Source of the DNA: Pseudanabaena sp. M53BS1SP1A06MG
Lineage (GTDB): Bacteria > Cyanobacteriota > Cyanobacteriia > Pseudanabaenales > Pseudanabaenaceae
Assembly (NCBI GenBank): GCA_020404105.1
Contig: JADBWH010000063.1
Span: forward strand, 19,815 to 83,814
Direction: 5' to 3'
DNA length: 64,000 bases
Shown here: positions 16,658 to 26,562 of the stretch, piece by piece
Layout of the letters: each line of letters starts with the position of its first letter
How positions within the stretch are numbered: position 1 is the stretch's first letter
Made by a program: the position numbers and the translations under genes
The notes under the pieces: model-generated
What the model was told of the DNA's origin: nothing
Database searches by the model: none
Seen by the model: the letters and a program-made list of their open reading frames with translations, nothing else

Positions 16658-17638
16658 ATGGAGTTATGGAGTTTTGTGATCGGTGCAGGTATTTTCTTTG
16701 GTCTTGGAGGTTCATCTTTCAAAATTATTAACCAAGGCGAAGAAGCACTAGTCGCATCCTTTGGCAAATACAAACGCAAGCTTCCTGCGGGGCCGCACTT
16801 TATTCTGCCATTTATTGATACTGTGAGTTTTAGAGGCTCGATCAAAGAGCAAGTACTTGACGTTCCTGCCCAACAATGCATCACCCGTGACAACGTACCC
16901 ATTACTGCTGATGCAGTTGTGTATTGGCGGGTTATCGATATGGAAAAAGCATATTATCGCGTCGAAAACTTGCGGCAAGCGATTATTAACATCATTCTTA
17001 CTCAGATTCGAGCAGAGCTAGGTAGTCTAGAGCTTGACGAGACCTTCACCGCTAGAAATAAAATTAACGAACTTCTATTGCGCGATCTTGATGAAGCGAC
17101 CGAACCTTGGGGGGTGAAAGTCACGCGAGTAGAGTTGCGAGATATCTTACCAGCCAAAGCAGTGCAGGAGTCAATGGAATTGCAAATGACCGCAGAGCGT
17201 AAAAAACGTGCGGCAATTTTGACCTCTGAAGGCGAACGTGAAGCTGCGATTAATAAAGCGCGAGGTTTAGCAGACTCGCAGTTACTGAATGCTGAAGCTT
17301 CGCAAAAAGCTGCCATCTTAGAAGCTGAAGGACAGAAACAAGCAAGAATTTTAAGAGCGGAAGCGGAACGTCAGGAACAGGTGCTCAAGGCTCAAGGTAC
17401 GGCTCAAGCGATGCAGGTACTATTGCAATCCATGAAAGGTAATTCTCAGGCACAGGAAGCCTTGCAATTTTTGTTAGCTCAAAGCTATATCTCGATGGCA
17501 ACAACTGTTGGATCTAGCGGTAGTAGTAAGGTCATGTTTATGGATCCGCGATCACTACCTTCGACTCTAGAAGGATTAAAGTCAATAGTTGATGTCCCCG
17601 AATCAGGCGATTTCCCCAGTAAAGATTGGACGAAATAG
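16658..17638 (+). CDS. SPFH/Band 7 (slipin/prohibitin-like) protein
   Basis: A 326-residue membrane-anchored SPFH protein. An N-terminal hydrophobic segment (residues 4-22) is followed by the Band 7 core ([40 protein letters not shown]). A long Ala/Glu-rich coiled coil follows (residues 180-260, with repeated [12 protein letters not shown] patterns). Such proteins oligomerise on membranes and scaffold proteases or lipid domains. The start follows GGAAAAACATT. No NfeD partner is adjacent. Confidence 0.88.
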   Translation: MELWSFVIGAGIFFGLGGSSFKIINQGEEALVASFGKYKRKLPAGPHFILPFIDTVSFRGSIKEQVLDVPAQQCITRDNVPITADAVVYWRVIDMEKAYYRVENLRQAIINIILTQIRAELGSLELDETFTARNKINELLLRDLDEATEPWGVKVTRVELRDILPAKAVQESMELQMTAERKKRAAILTSEGEREAAINKARGLADSQLLNAEASQKAAILEAEGQKQARILRAEAERQEQVLKAQGTAQAMQVLLQSMKGNSQAQEALQFLLAQSYISMATTVGSSGSSKVMFMDPRSLPSTLEGLKSIVDVPESGDFPSKDWTK

Positions 17639-17641
17639 TTG

Positions 17642-17666
17642 AAAAGGCTCGTTTAGAGAGCCTTTT
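17642..17666 (+). terminator. Hairpin terminator after the SPFH gene
   Basis: AAAAGGCTC and GAGCCTTTT pair around a 7-nt loop, 4 bp past the SPFH stop. The T-run is within the stem. It also lies near the convergent end of the cyanophycinase gene at 17680. Confidence 0.7.
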
Positions 17667-17679
17667 GCATTTGTATAGT

Positions 17680-18594
17680 TTATACAGATGGACTAATCGG
17701 AATCCGCTTGAGCAAATGATATTTACAACCTGTAGCAAGAATATGAACGCGCAAATTATGAATCGTCAAAGGTGCAGAACCGCTTACCCATAGTTGATTG
17801 CTGTAGGAGACTTCCCCAGGATCGACCACGGTTACTGTACCACGCCCCATCACCCGCATGATGTTATTTGGTTCAAAGATGGCTACGGTGTCCTCATCAA
17901 TGCCAATGCCAATGCGATCAGGATGCGCGGCGATCGCCGTCATCAGACGAGCCATACGGTTACGGTTATGGAAGTGCTGATCAACAATAATTTCAGGCAA
18001 AATATTTAAGCCTGTGCTCATATTGACTAGTTCCTTATGGGGAGACTCACCACTGCTACCACCCGAAATCATGTGATAGCCCATCGCGGCAGCCCCAGCA
18101 CTTGTACCCGCCAGAACTAAACGCTGTTCCGCAATCCGTTTGGCGATCATAATGGCAAAGGGAGTATCAGCAATCAGACCACAAAGACGCAACTGATCGC
18201 CACCTGTCATAAAAATCCCTGTAAAGCGATCAACTAATTTCTCGGCATCTGGATAGTCATGGTGAGGACGCTCACGAATATCGAGAACTTCAACATCCTT
18301 TGCGCCGAGATCGGTGAAAATATCATGATAAATTCGCCCGATAATATCAGGTTCTCTAGATGCACAGGGAATTATGGCAATTCGAGCTTGGGAGCCACCA
18401 GAGTTTTCTATAAAGGCTTTGAGAATCTTGCGGTCTTGTACTTTATCCTCGCCACCACCGATTACCATTACCGCCGACTTAATAATTTGAGTCATGCCCC
18501 TATCTGTTGCCACATCTTCATCTAAGTTCAGCATATTAGCAGATTGGTCAACAAATTGTTTTAGGCGATCAATTAGTCTAACACTTTGACTCAT
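17680..18594 (-). CDS. cphB: Cyanophycinase
   Basis: A 304-residue serine peptidase of family S51 that degrades cyanophycin (multi-L-arginyl-poly-L-aspartate) to beta-Asp-Arg dipeptides. The nucleophile sits in LAGTSAGAAAMGYH, with GGSSGESPHKELVNM and DQHFHNRNRMARL typical of cyanophycinases. MVIGGGEDKV opens the fold. The first ~35 residues exceed the minimal family start, and an internal Met (MTQIIKSAVMV) is an alternative. Cyanophycin synthetase is not in this window. Confidence 0.9.
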   Translation of the reverse strand: MSQSVRLIDRLKQFVDQSANMLNLDEDVATDRGMTQIIKSAVMVIGGGEDKVQDRKILKAFIENSGGSQARIAIIPCASREPDIIGRIYHDIFTDLGAKDVEVLDIRERPHHDYPDAEKLVDRFTGIFMTGGDQLRLCGLIADTPFAIMIAKRIAEQRLVLAGTSAGAAAMGYHMISGGSSGESPHKELVNMSTGLNILPEIIVDQHFHNRNRMARLMTAIAAHPDRIGIGIDEDTVAIFEPNNIMRVMGRGTVTVVDPGEVSYSNQLWVSGSAPLTIHNLRVHILATGCKYHLLKRIPISPSV

Positions 18595-18711
18595 TTTGTT
18601 TTTTGCTGACTCCCCAATGTTGGAATTACCTCCATTGATGCTACATCGCTACAAAAGCTATACACAAGCTCAATTGTATAACTTTTGCGTAATCACAAAT
18701 TAATTTTTGCC

Positions 18712-18743
18712 AAAAAATAAGAGCGCTGAGCGCTCCTTTTTAG
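18712..18743 (-). terminator. Terminator after the DUF4327 gene
   Basis: The stem GAGCGC/GCGCTC with loop TGA is flanked by T-rich sequence when read on the minus strand (TTATTTTTT). It lies 7-38 bp past the stop at 18750. The opposite side also carries CTTTTT, so it may work both ways. Confidence 0.75.
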
Positions 18744-18749
18744 TTGTGA

Positions 18750-18971
18750 TTAATCACTTTGCCAGCATTCACGGCTTAACAAATCACAAATGCGATCGCG
18801 TAGTAGGTAATGATTTTCTTCTAATTCTCGTTCGATTTGGCACCATTCGCGATCACGAAAAAAACGGCAAAGTGTATGAATAGGCTGACTACGGCTAAGT
18901 CTTCCACTTTCGAGTAGATGTCTTGCTTCGTCTTGGATAGCGCCGATGGAATAATAAAGTGATTGCAACAT
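18750..18971 (-). CDS. DUF4327 family protein
   Basis: A 73-residue protein of the cyanobacterial DUF4327 family (YYSIGAIQDEARHLLESG, SRSQPIHTLCRFF, LLRDRICDLLSREC). The frame continues upstream to 19055, but the family starts near MLQSLYYSIGAIQDEARH, so ATG 18971 is chosen. It is soluble, small and helical, with no known function. Confidence 0.75.
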   Translation of the reverse strand: MLQSLYYSIGAIQDEARHLLESGRLSRSQPIHTLCRFFRDREWCQIERELEENHYLLRDRICDLLSRECWQSD

Positions 18972-19162
18972 AACCAGACTCTCTATGTAGGTTTTTGCGT
19001 AAGCAGGGGTTATAACCGATACAGTAATAACTTGTGTCTGTGTAGGAGAATACAAACCTTAATTATTTTCCCATGTAGTTATGCGCTCTTCATAAAATTA
19101 CATGAAACTCAAAACAACAAAATATTTTCTTGATTTCATGAAGCTATAGAAAATGTAGTAAT

Positions 19163-20119
19163 TTATACTTTTTGTACAAGGGTTTTGCCAAATAGCCCTT
19201 GGGGACGTATCAAAAGAACGATGAATAGTAGAGCAAAGGCGACAGCATCTTTGTAGGCGGACTGATCGGATGGGACAAAAGATTCGGCAAGCCCTAAAAT
19301 GATGCCACCTACAACCGCTCCAGGGATATTACCTAGTCCGCCTAAGACGATGACAGCTAGCCCTTTTAAGCCAAAGCCAATGCCGAAATATGGTCCCGCG
19401 ATGCTGACGCTAGAGCCAACTAATGTCCCTGCTAGACCACCTAAAAAACCTGATACAAAAAAGGTAAGCAAAATAAAAAAGTCAGTATTAATACCTAAAA
19501 GGCTAGCGGTTGTGGCATCTTCAGCAACAGCTTTCATCGCCTTACCAAGTTTGGTGAAGTTAATGCCGTAGGTCAAAATGGATAAAATAATCACGGACAC
19601 GCTAAAAATCATAATTTGGACAGTGCGAATGTTGATCGGTTTATCAACCGTGCCGAAGTTGACTGCGGCGGGTAAACTGCCATAAATATTGGCGGGAAAG
19701 TTGTAGCTTTCTGCACCAACGAGATATTGAATGATATTTATGATCGCTACAGCTACTCCTAAGCTAGACACTAGGGTCAGTAAAGGATCGGCTTTGCGAT
19801 CGCGTAGAGGTCGAAAGGCAATCCGCTCAATCAAAACGCTGACTCCACCTGCCAGTAGACTACTCACAAAAATGGCAACAAAAAACGGTAAATGTAATTC
19901 TTTGGGTAAGGAGAGATTGGCTAAGACCCCGTTAAATCCAAAGGCTCCTCCGCACAGCACATAGGTAAAATATGCACCAAGGGTAAATACAGCACCATGA
20001 GCAAAATTAATAATTCCTAAAATTGAGAATACGAGGGTATAGCCGAGGGCAAAAATGGCATAAACACTACCAATGGATAAGCCATTTAAAAACTGCTGCA
20101 AGAATACTGATAAGTCCAT
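19163..20119 (-). CDS. livH: LivH-type branched-chain/neutral amino acid permease
   Basis: A 318-residue membrane permease of the HAAT (LivH) family with about eight transmembrane helices. LNGLSIGSVYAIFALGYTLV, LGIINFAHGAVF and IPGAVVGGIILGLAES are family signatures. In cyanobacteria the equivalent subunit is NatD of the Nat transporter. Substrate-binding protein, second permease and ATPases are not adjacent, so it works with subunits encoded elsewhere, as is common in cyanobacteria. Only 21 bp separate its start from the divergent gene at 20141. Confidence 0.87.
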   Translation of the reverse strand: MDLSVFLQQFLNGLSIGSVYAIFALGYTLVFSILGIINFAHGAVFTLGAYFTYVLCGGAFGFNGVLANLSLPKELHLPFFVAIFVSSLLAGGVSVLIERIAFRPLRDRKADPLLTLVSSLGVAVAIINIIQYLVGAESYNFPANIYGSLPAAVNFGTVDKPINIRTVQIMIFSVSVIILSILTYGINFTKLGKAMKAVAEDATTASLLGINTDFFILLTFFVSGFLGGLAGTLVGSSVSIAGPYFGIGFGLKGLAVIVLGGLGNIPGAVVGGIILGLAESFVPSDQSAYKDAVAFALLFIVLLIRPQGLFGKTLVQKV

Positions 20120-20140
20120 ATGCTTTTATGAATTTTTCTT

Positions 20141-20863
20141 ATGAAACTTTTTAAGGATTTTACACTTGTGCTTACTGGGCTAGCGATCGCCGTGACAGTT
20201 ATGCCAGCATCATCAGCGATCGCGACACTCAAGTATCCTCATAAGCAGTATATCGATCAAAACCTCATTGCTACTGGTGCATCGCGAGTAATTGAACTAC
20301 CTGATACTGGTATACAAAATGATAGTTGGAGTTGCGGTCCCAATTCCGCAGCAAGGGTATTGCGCTATTACGGACATGATGTTGACTATGCAACGGTTCG
20401 ATCTGCTACGGATAAGAAGCTATTTTTGCCCCAAAAAATACGAAATCCCTTTAATAATCAGTGGATTGAAGTCAGAACAGGGACTCCACCGCAAACTCTA
20501 CAACAGGTGATGCAGCGATGGGAAGGCGATCGCGTCAAGAAATCACCACAGACTAGCTTTAATCGCTTAATTAATTTAGTACGATCAGGTAAACCTGCGA
20601 TCACCTTAGTAAGGGTTGGTAGTTTCTCGATTCCGTATATGGGTTCAATTCCCTATTTACATTGGATCGCTGTGACAGGAGTCGATCCCGTCCAACAACA
20701 AATTTATTACACTGATACCAATAGTCAAGTTTATGCTTTGTCTTATCAAGATTTTCAGTCTCGATGGGATTTGGGCTTAGATCGAGATGTAAGTAATGCG
20801 ATCGCCAATATCCTCAAAAATAATGGTGTCGAAGCAAGGACTATAGTTTGGATTGATCGGTAA
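20141..20863 (+). CDS. Exported C39-like peptidase-fold protein
   Basis: A 240-residue protein with an N-terminal signal peptide (hydrophobic residues 8-29). The papain-like C39 fold shows WSCGPNSAARVLRYYG, with the probable nucleophile Cys65, and IPYLHWIAVTGVD supplying the His. Bacteriocin-processing C39 domains use this pattern, but there is no ABC transporter fusion. The start is 21 bp from the divergent permease start. Substrate is unknown. Confidence 0.8.
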   Translation: MKLFKDFTLVLTGLAIAVTVMPASSAIATLKYPHKQYIDQNLIATGASRVIELPDTGIQNDSWSCGPNSAARVLRYYGHDVDYATVRSATDKKLFLPQKIRNPFNNQWIEVRTGTPPQTLQQVMQRWEGDRVKKSPQTSFNRLINLVRSGKPAITLVRVGSFSIPYMGSIPYLHWIAVTGVDPVQQQIYYTDTNSQVYALSYQDFQSRWDLGLDRDVSNAIANILKNNGVEARTIVWIDR

Positions 20864-20887
20864 GGATTTGCATAGCAATTGAACCAC

Positions 20888-20958
20888 AAGATATTTTTGG
20901 AAAGGATTGCTTTGCAATCCTTTCCAAAAATATCTTAGTTGTGGGTGCAAAGCGCTGT
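20888..20958. repeat. Variable hairpin with conserved tail, copy 2
   Basis: A perfect palindrome at 20888-20936 (23-bp arms beginning AAGATATTTTTGG, 3-nt loop) is followed by GTGGGTGCAAAGCGCTGTAA. It starts 25 bp after the C39-like gene. A trace of IS982-like end sequence follows near 20968-20986. Confidence 0.65.
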
Positions 20959-21018
20959 AATGCCAGATCAACCCGAACTGACATTAAGCATAGCCGACGA
21001 CTAAGTAAGTGGCTATGC

Positions 21019-24000
21019 TTAGCTCATTAGTACCTCTTGCTGCTGAGACTCTAAGAACTCGCGAATACGTCTAATTTGGAAATCACGAGCATAAACGAGG
21101 ATTTGCTTGGTGAAGGGGGTAAAAACAGAATCGGTTTCCTGTAGTAGCATAACTTCATCTTGAATGGCTAAAATATCGCCAATACGAGCCATTTGGATCA
21201 AGTTGTCTAGCGTAGATTTTGGAGGGTATATTAAGGGCTGAGTGGGCTCCTCAATATTGCGATTATTATCAAATCCATTCGTCAGTGATGGGTCACCAAG
21301 TGCAAGATCATCATATTGCCACTCTAAATTGAGCAGCGATCGCATCGTATGGAAGAGGTTATCGGGATTAACAGGTTTCGCAATGAAAGCATTGCAACCC
21401 ACCTTTAGACTCAGTTCACGATCTTGACTAAAGGCACTAGCCGAAACCATCACAATCGCAGTTTTCTCAAACATAGACAACTGTCGCAACTGCTTGGTGG
21501 TTTCATGTCCATCCAGTTCAGGCATAACCATGTCCAGCAAAATTAAGTCTGGGGCAAAAATCTGTGCTTGTCTAATACAGTCATAGCCATCAATTGCTTC
21601 GGCAACAATAAATCCAAGGGGTACGAGCAGATCACTTAAGACCATTCTATTTTCAGTCTTGTCATCGACTACTAAGATTTTGAGGCGATCGCCATAGTAA
21701 CCAGTGATTGTGCGACTATCAATAGCGGTTGTGGTACTGTGGTTGGCAACTTCTGTTAACTCAATTTCAAACCAAAAAGTACTACCTTCATTCAAAGTAC
21801 TGGTGACTTGGAGTTGCCCACCCATCATTTCCACAATTTTTTGACAAATTGGTAAACCTAAACCAGTGCCAGAATAGCGGCGGGAGCGCTCACCTACCTG
21901 TTGAAATGGTAAAAAGATCTCTTCTAATTTATCGGGAGCAATTCCTACCCCTGTATCTGCAATTTCAAAGCGTAATTTGTAGTTCTTCTGTTTTGGATTG
22001 CTAGAGTTGGGTTCGTAGGGCTGAGCACTGACGCAGAAGGAAACGCTGCCTTGATCGGTGAATTTGACGGCATTCCCAAATAAATTGATTAGTACTTGTC
22101 GTAGGCGCTTCTCATCACCATACATTATTGTAGGCAAAGGGGTGAGTGGTTGATAAGTCAATTTCACGTCCTTGGCATGGACTTGTAATTGAAACATATC
22201 AGTGATACTTTGCAAGAGTTTAGGAAGGTCAAACTCACTAGAATTGAGTTCGAGTTTTTTTGCTTCAATTTTAGAAAGATCGAGAATGTCATTTAACAGC
22301 GTTAATAAATGCTCACCACTGCGCTGAATGATTTCTAGCCCTGAGCGATGTTTTTGCGGATCATTACTGCGCTTGAGAATTTGGGCATAACCTAAAATCC
22401 CATTCAAAGGAGTGCGTAACTCATGGCTCATATTGGCGAGAAAGTCACTCTTGGCTCGGTTTGCCATGTCTGCAATTTCTTTGGCAGATTGGAGTTCCTT
22501 TTCTGCCCGTTTGCGATCAGTAATATCTGTGCCAACTGAGAGAATCTCTATTAATTTCCCCTGATCATTATAAATGGGCTTATTTGACCAAGTTACCCAG
22601 ACTCGTCTGCCATCTTTACAGATATTCTCATTCTCATTGAGTTGATATTTCTCAGGGTTCTGACAGATATCCTCAATCATTTTACGAAGGTCGTCGCCTG
22701 TCACACTTTGAGTAGAGACAATGGTTTCTAGAACGCAAGAACCGATTATATCTTCTAATTGACATCCAAAAAATTTTAATCCATAATCATTTAAAAAGCA
22801 AATGCTTCCTTGGGTATCCCAGCGTAAAATGATACAGTTAGCGGATTCAACGAGATCACGATATTTCTTTTCACTCTCTTTAATATTCTCTTCGATTTTT
22901 TTTCGATCACTAATATCTTTTATTGCATAAATTGCAAATACTTGACCACCAAATTCAATGGTTTCCGAAGAGATTAATCCTGTAATAATTTTGCCTGCTT
23001 TGGTAACAAAACTTGCCTCGTAGTTAAAAACTCGACAATCTCTTTCTAAAATTGCCAACATGCGATCGCGTTCCTGCAAGTCTAGCCATAGATTTAAATC
23101 AGAGGGAGCAGCACCAATTGCCTCTTCACGACTATAGCCCGTAATCTCCGTCCATTTGTCATTGACATCAACATGTTTGTTTGTGCCAACTGTAACTAGA
23201 GCCATGCCATCAGGACTAGACCGAAACGCTTTAGCAAATTTCTCCTCCGATTCGCGCAGAGCTGCTTCTGTCATTTCATGCTCGAGAATCTCCTGCTGAA
23301 GAGCTTGTGTACGTTCATCAACTTTCTGCACTAGTAATTGCGAATATTCCTCCAATCTGGTGTGGGATTTTTTCAGTTGGCGACTCATCTGATTAAAGGC
23401 TGTCGCTAAGATAGCTAGTTCCTTAACCACACAAGAATATTCTACTTTTTGATTGAGATTTCCATTGGCGATCTCTTGACTAGCTAAACTTAATTGCGTA
23501 ATGGGACGACTCAACCAACGTGCCGAAATAATGCCAAAGATCGTAGTTAAGCTCAATGCAACAAAACATAGGATTAGTGTTGAAGTTGTATTTTCTCTGA
23601 TTTGTGAAAGAAACTCTGATGTGGGGGTAACGACAACAATGCTCCAATTCAATCCCCTCAACTTCGATGTATCCTTTAGGCTAGCGACCTGTAAGTAATA
23701 ATTTTCTCCATCAAATTTAATTACTGACTGCAACACTGACTGCAACAGTTGATGATTATCCATAGTCTCTTGTGATTTGAGCCATTTAGCTACTTGTTGA
23801 GTTAATGGATCTTGACTTTGGGTTGCAAAAATTCGCTCAGGTTTACTGTATTGACTATTTTGATAGTTAGAAGTAGCTATCGTAGCTTCTAAATTAGAAC
23901 TTGCCACTAATCTTCCTGCATGATCAACAATAAATGTCTGTCCCTTTTGACTAACTTTAGTTTCCTTTAGAAAGCGATTAATATCGCCTAGCCTCATTGA

Positions 24001-24696
24001 TACGCCTAATACTCCTTGAAAATCTCCATTAGGGTCGTAAATTGGTTTAATAGCTGTGATGGCTGCTTCGCCAGTCATCGACTCAGTATATACTTCGCTC
24101 CAAGTACTCTGCTGAGTCTCTATAAGTTTTTGATACCAAGAGCGATCGCTTAGTTTGATGCGATTTTTTGCCATCAATGGTGATTTTGCTCTACCCAAAT
24201 TGTCTGCCATGTAGATGGCTGTAGCATCTTCTACGGTGAATTGATTTTTGATACGTCGTGCACCAATATATTGTCCTGATGTATTAGTGACGTAAATATT
24301 ACTGATATGTGGAAAGTCTTGTAACTCTTTCCAAAATAGAGTTTGGATTCGCTGCTCATTAGCGCCATTGAGTTGATCTAAATCAACATCGTTCGCATTG
24401 ATTTGATTGAGGATATAGGGAAGCTCTAAATAGGAATTTAACTGGTCTTGGACTTGTTCTGTAACTTTGCGATGGAGTTGATTGTTGAGGTTGCCGATCG
24501 CTTCATGGGCATTGCGGAAAGTCAACCAACTAATTAAGCCAACGATGCCAAAGGTGCTGAGCAGAAATGGTAGTGTGATTAGCACAATCAAAGGTATTTT
24601 GAATCCATTGCTTTCACAATTGATACTAGCTCCAGTTGCGACTGCTTTAGCAGTGGTGGTAGGAAGGATTGGTGTGGTCATAGGCTTTTTACGCAA
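21019..24696 (-). CDS. Hybrid histidine kinase (Cache-HAMP-PAS-PAS-HisKA-HATPase-REC)
   Basis: A 1225-residue membrane sensor. Transmembrane helices lie near residues 33-60 and 368-392, enclosing a periplasmic Cache-type sensor. A HAMP follows (about 393-445), then a coiled coil, two PAS domains (about 483-600 and 605-730) and HisKA with SHELRTPLNGILGY (His758). The HATPase domain has ADTGVGIAP and GTGLGLPIC. The receiver has phospho-acceptor Asp1055 in LILLDMVMPELDG. A ~95-residue C-terminal tail follows. It overlaps the upstream TPR gene by 8 bp, so the two are probably one operon. Confidence 0.92.
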   Translation of the reverse strand: MRKKPMTTPILPTTTAKAVATGASINCESNGFKIPLIVLITLPFLLSTFGIVGLISWLTFRNAHEAIGNLNNQLHRKVTEQVQDQLNSYLELPYILNQINANDVDLDQLNGANEQRIQTLFWKELQDFPHISNIYVTNTSGQYIGARRIKNQFTVEDATAIYMADNLGRAKSPLMAKNRIKLSDRSWYQKLIETQQSTWSEVYTESMTGEAAITAIKPIYDPNGDFQGVLGVSMRLGDINRFLKETKVSQKGQTFIVDHAGRLVASSNLEATIATSNYQNSQYSKPERIFATQSQDPLTQQVAKWLKSQETMDNHQLLQSVLQSVIKFDGENYYLQVASLKDTSKLRGLNWSIVVVTPTSEFLSQIRENTTSTLILCFVALSLTTIFGIISARWLSRPITQLSLASQEIANGNLNQKVEYSCVVKELAILATAFNQMSRQLKKSHTRLEEYSQLLVQKVDERTQALQQEILEHEMTEAALRESEEKFAKAFRSSPDGMALVTVGTNKHVDVNDKWTEITGYSREEAIGAAPSDLNLWLDLQERDRMLAILERDCRVFNYEASFVTKAGKIITGLISSETIEFGGQVFAIYAIKDISDRKKIEENIKESEKKYRDLVESANCIILRWDTQGSICFLNDYGLKFFGCQLEDIIGSCVLETIVSTQSVTGDDLRKMIEDICQNPEKYQLNENENICKDGRRVWVTWSNKPIYNDQGKLIEILSVGTDITDRKRAEKELQSAKEIADMANRAKSDFLANMSHELRTPLNGILGYAQILKRSNDPQKHRSGLEIIQRSGEHLLTLLNDILDLSKIEAKKLELNSSEFDLPKLLQSITDMFQLQVHAKDVKLTYQPLTPLPTIMYGDEKRLRQVLINLFGNAVKFTDQGSVSFCVSAQPYEPNSSNPKQKNYKLRFEIADTGVGIAPDKLEEIFLPFQQVGERSRRYSGTGLGLPICQKIVEMMGGQLQVTSTLNEGSTFWFEIELTEVANHSTTTAIDSRTITGYYGDRLKILVVDDKTENRMVLSDLLVPLGFIVAEAIDGYDCIRQAQIFAPDLILLDMVMPELDGHETTKQLRQLSMFEKTAIVMVSASAFSQDRELSLKVGCNAFIAKPVNPDNLFHTMRSLLNLEWQYDDLALGDPSLTNGFDNNRNIEEPTQPLIYPPKSTLDNLIQMARIGDILAIQDEVMLLQETDSVFTPFTKQILVYARDFQIRRIREFLESQQQEVLMS

Positions 24697-26218
24697 AACC
24701 TAGTCTCCTTAAAGCGAGGAGCCGATTTTGCCAGACTTGAGTTTCTTGGGGAGAAATTTGAATTGCCCTATCATAGGCGGTGATCGCTTCTTCTAGTTTA
24801 CCAAGTCCACTGAGAGCATTGCCAAGACTATACCAAGCAAAGTAGTCATCAGGATTAATTCCCAAAGCACGCTCATGACTGGCGATCGCATCTTCATAAA
24901 GTTCTAAACGGCTAAGTACCAAGCCACGATTATTCCAAGCATAGTAGTCATCAGGACGGATTTCTAAAGTTTTATCATAGCTGGCGATCGCTTCTGTATA
25001 ATTGCCCCAATTCTCCAAAGCCTTGGCTCGACTGTACCAAATTTGATGATCACGTGGTTTGTACTCTAGGGCACGATCATAACTGGCTACAGCTTCCCCA
25101 TATTTACCAATACTTTCAAGGGCATAGGCTAGGCTAAACCAACCTTGCACATAGTCAGGTTTGAGTGCTAAAGCTTTTTCGCAATTTTCGATCGCTTCTT
25201 CATGCTTACCGAGAAAGGTATAGATTAAGCCCTTACCGCCATAGGATTGGTAGTAGTCGGGCTTATGTCTAAGAGCAATATTGTAACTATTGATTGCCTC
25301 TTCATAACGTCCCAAAATACTTAAGGAAGTTCCCAAATTATGCCATGCTACATAAAAATCTTCTTTGCAGGAAATTGCTTGGCGATAGTTATCTACGGCT
25401 TCTTCATGGTGATCGCTTATATCTAGAGCAACTGCCCGGTTATACCAAGCCAAATGATTATCATTACGAATTCGTAAGGCAAGATCACAGTTGGCGATCG
25501 CCTCTTGACAGCGATTTCCTGCAACTAATAGCCCACCCTGCTCTAGCAATAACTCAATGCGTCGTTCAGAAATTAATGGCTGAGCATCAATTAACTTCTG
25601 GAGATCTTTATATTTGCGATCGCGCTCTTCCTCACTTATTTGAACATAGGCTTCATAGTAATCACCCCCCACCCAACGAAAAGTTTCTTGTCGCAGTAAC
25701 TCCATGTCCGTGGGGAATTCAAATACCTCAATGTAATCATTAAAAAGTTCTGGAGATCTATTAATAAAAAACTTAAGGGCAAATAATGGCAATAGAAATA
25801 CAAAACAAATTGAAAATTGCTCTTTAAGCTTGGATTGCAATAAACTTAAATGGGCTAGTGGTCGTGTAATATTTTTTAGCTTTTCGCTTAAGCTACTATC
25901 AGCAATATCTTCAACTTTGGCTTTTAAAAACTCTTCGATATTTGTAACAAATAATACATTTGCCTTATGTAAATCTTTCCTCTCAACTAGCAACTCATAG
26001 AAATCATTGATCGGCTGATCAAGTCTTAATACATGGATACTTCGATGGGGTATATCTCTTATTGCCCTTTTTATAATTTGCTCCCCTTCATCAGGTGAAC
26101 AACGCACAAAAAGAGTAGCAAAACCTTGTTTTTGCCTCAATAGATTTAATAAGGTTTGATATTCTGTCTCTGGATTTTTTAGAGCATCTTTGTCCCAAGT
26201 GTTTTCAGTGTCATTCAT
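24689..26218 (-). CDS. TPR protein with AAA-like N-terminal domain
   Basis: About 509 residues. The N-terminal ~200 residues resemble a nucleotide-binding-like domain (FATLFVRCSPDEGEQIIKRA, NVLFVTNIEEFL) without a Walker A GKT, so ATP binding is doubtful. A hydrophobic stretch follows (CFVFLLPLFALKFF). Residues ~210-500 are tandem TPR units with alternating AWYNRA/YYAWNNRG-type motifs. The frame extends to 26254, but ATG 26218 has GGAGAG just upstream. Its end overlaps the hybrid kinase start. A scaffold role for the kinase is inferred. Confidence 0.82.
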   Translation of the reverse strand: MNDTENTWDKDALKNPETEYQTLLNLLRQKQGFATLFVRCSPDEGEQIIKRAIRDIPHRSIHVLRLDQPINDFYELLVERKDLHKANVLFVTNIEEFLKAKVEDIADSSLSEKLKNITRPLAHLSLLQSKLKEQFSICFVFLLPLFALKFFINRSPELFNDYIEVFEFPTDMELLRQETFRWVGGDYYEAYVQISEEERDRKYKDLQKLIDAQPLISERRIELLLEQGGLLVAGNRCQEAIANCDLALRIRNDNHLAWYNRAVALDISDHHEEAVDNYRQAISCKEDFYVAWHNLGTSLSILGRYEEAINSYNIALRHKPDYYQSYGGKGLIYTFLGKHEEAIENCEKALALKPDYVQGWFSLAYALESIGKYGEAVASYDRALEYKPRDHQIWYSRAKALENWGNYTEAIASYDKTLEIRPDDYYAWNNRGLVLSRLELYEDAIASHERALGINPDDYFAWYSLGNALSGLGKLEEAITAYDRAIQISPQETQVWQNRLLALRRLGFA

Positions 26219-26325
26219 AGCTCTCCACGTTGACAGACAAGCCAACCAAAGCAAATTTGTAAAAAACTTTGCTACTGGTGATTACAAAAATAAATACGGT
26301 ACAAAATACAAAACTAGTTTATTAT

Positions 26326-26427
26326 AAGTTGCTCAACTTAATTAAAACCTAAAACTAGATTTTGTACCGCCCGCGTAGCGGGCAGAACAAATTTCTCGGG
26401 TTTTAGTTTACTTATATCTAGCTACTT
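26326..26427. repeat. Family-B 102-bp repeat, copy 2 (inverted)
   Basis: The same element as at 16499, in opposite orientation. The left end has AAGTTGCTCAACTTAATT, slightly diverged from the usual AAGTAGCTCAAC. The central GCCCGCGTAGCGGGC palindrome is kept. Confidence 0.75.
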
Positions 26428-26445
26428 AGTAGTCCTAAAACATTT

Positions 26446-26528
26446 TGGTAGTCATGCAATGTAATTGTGCTGCGGGCGCTTCGCGCCCGCAGCACAATTA
26501 CTAAAAAAATTACTTTACAGCACTACCA
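26446..26528. repeat. Family-D palindromic repeat
   Basis: TGGTAGTCATGCAATG at the left and ACTACCA at the right enclose a perfect 19-bp inverted repeat beginning GTAATTGTGCTGCGGGCGC with a 3-nt loop. A shorter relative lies at 63853-63888. It is just downstream of ftrC. Confidence 0.65.
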
Positions 26529-26562
26529 CATTTTATTGAGGATTATTGAGGGTTACTATGGT

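Larger units (their letters stand above)
26219..26562. other. Repeat-filled gap before ftrC
   Basis: No gene is supported. It contains a family-B repeat (26326-26427) and a family-D palindrome (26446-26528). The rest is short AT-rich spacer. Confidence 0.7.
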
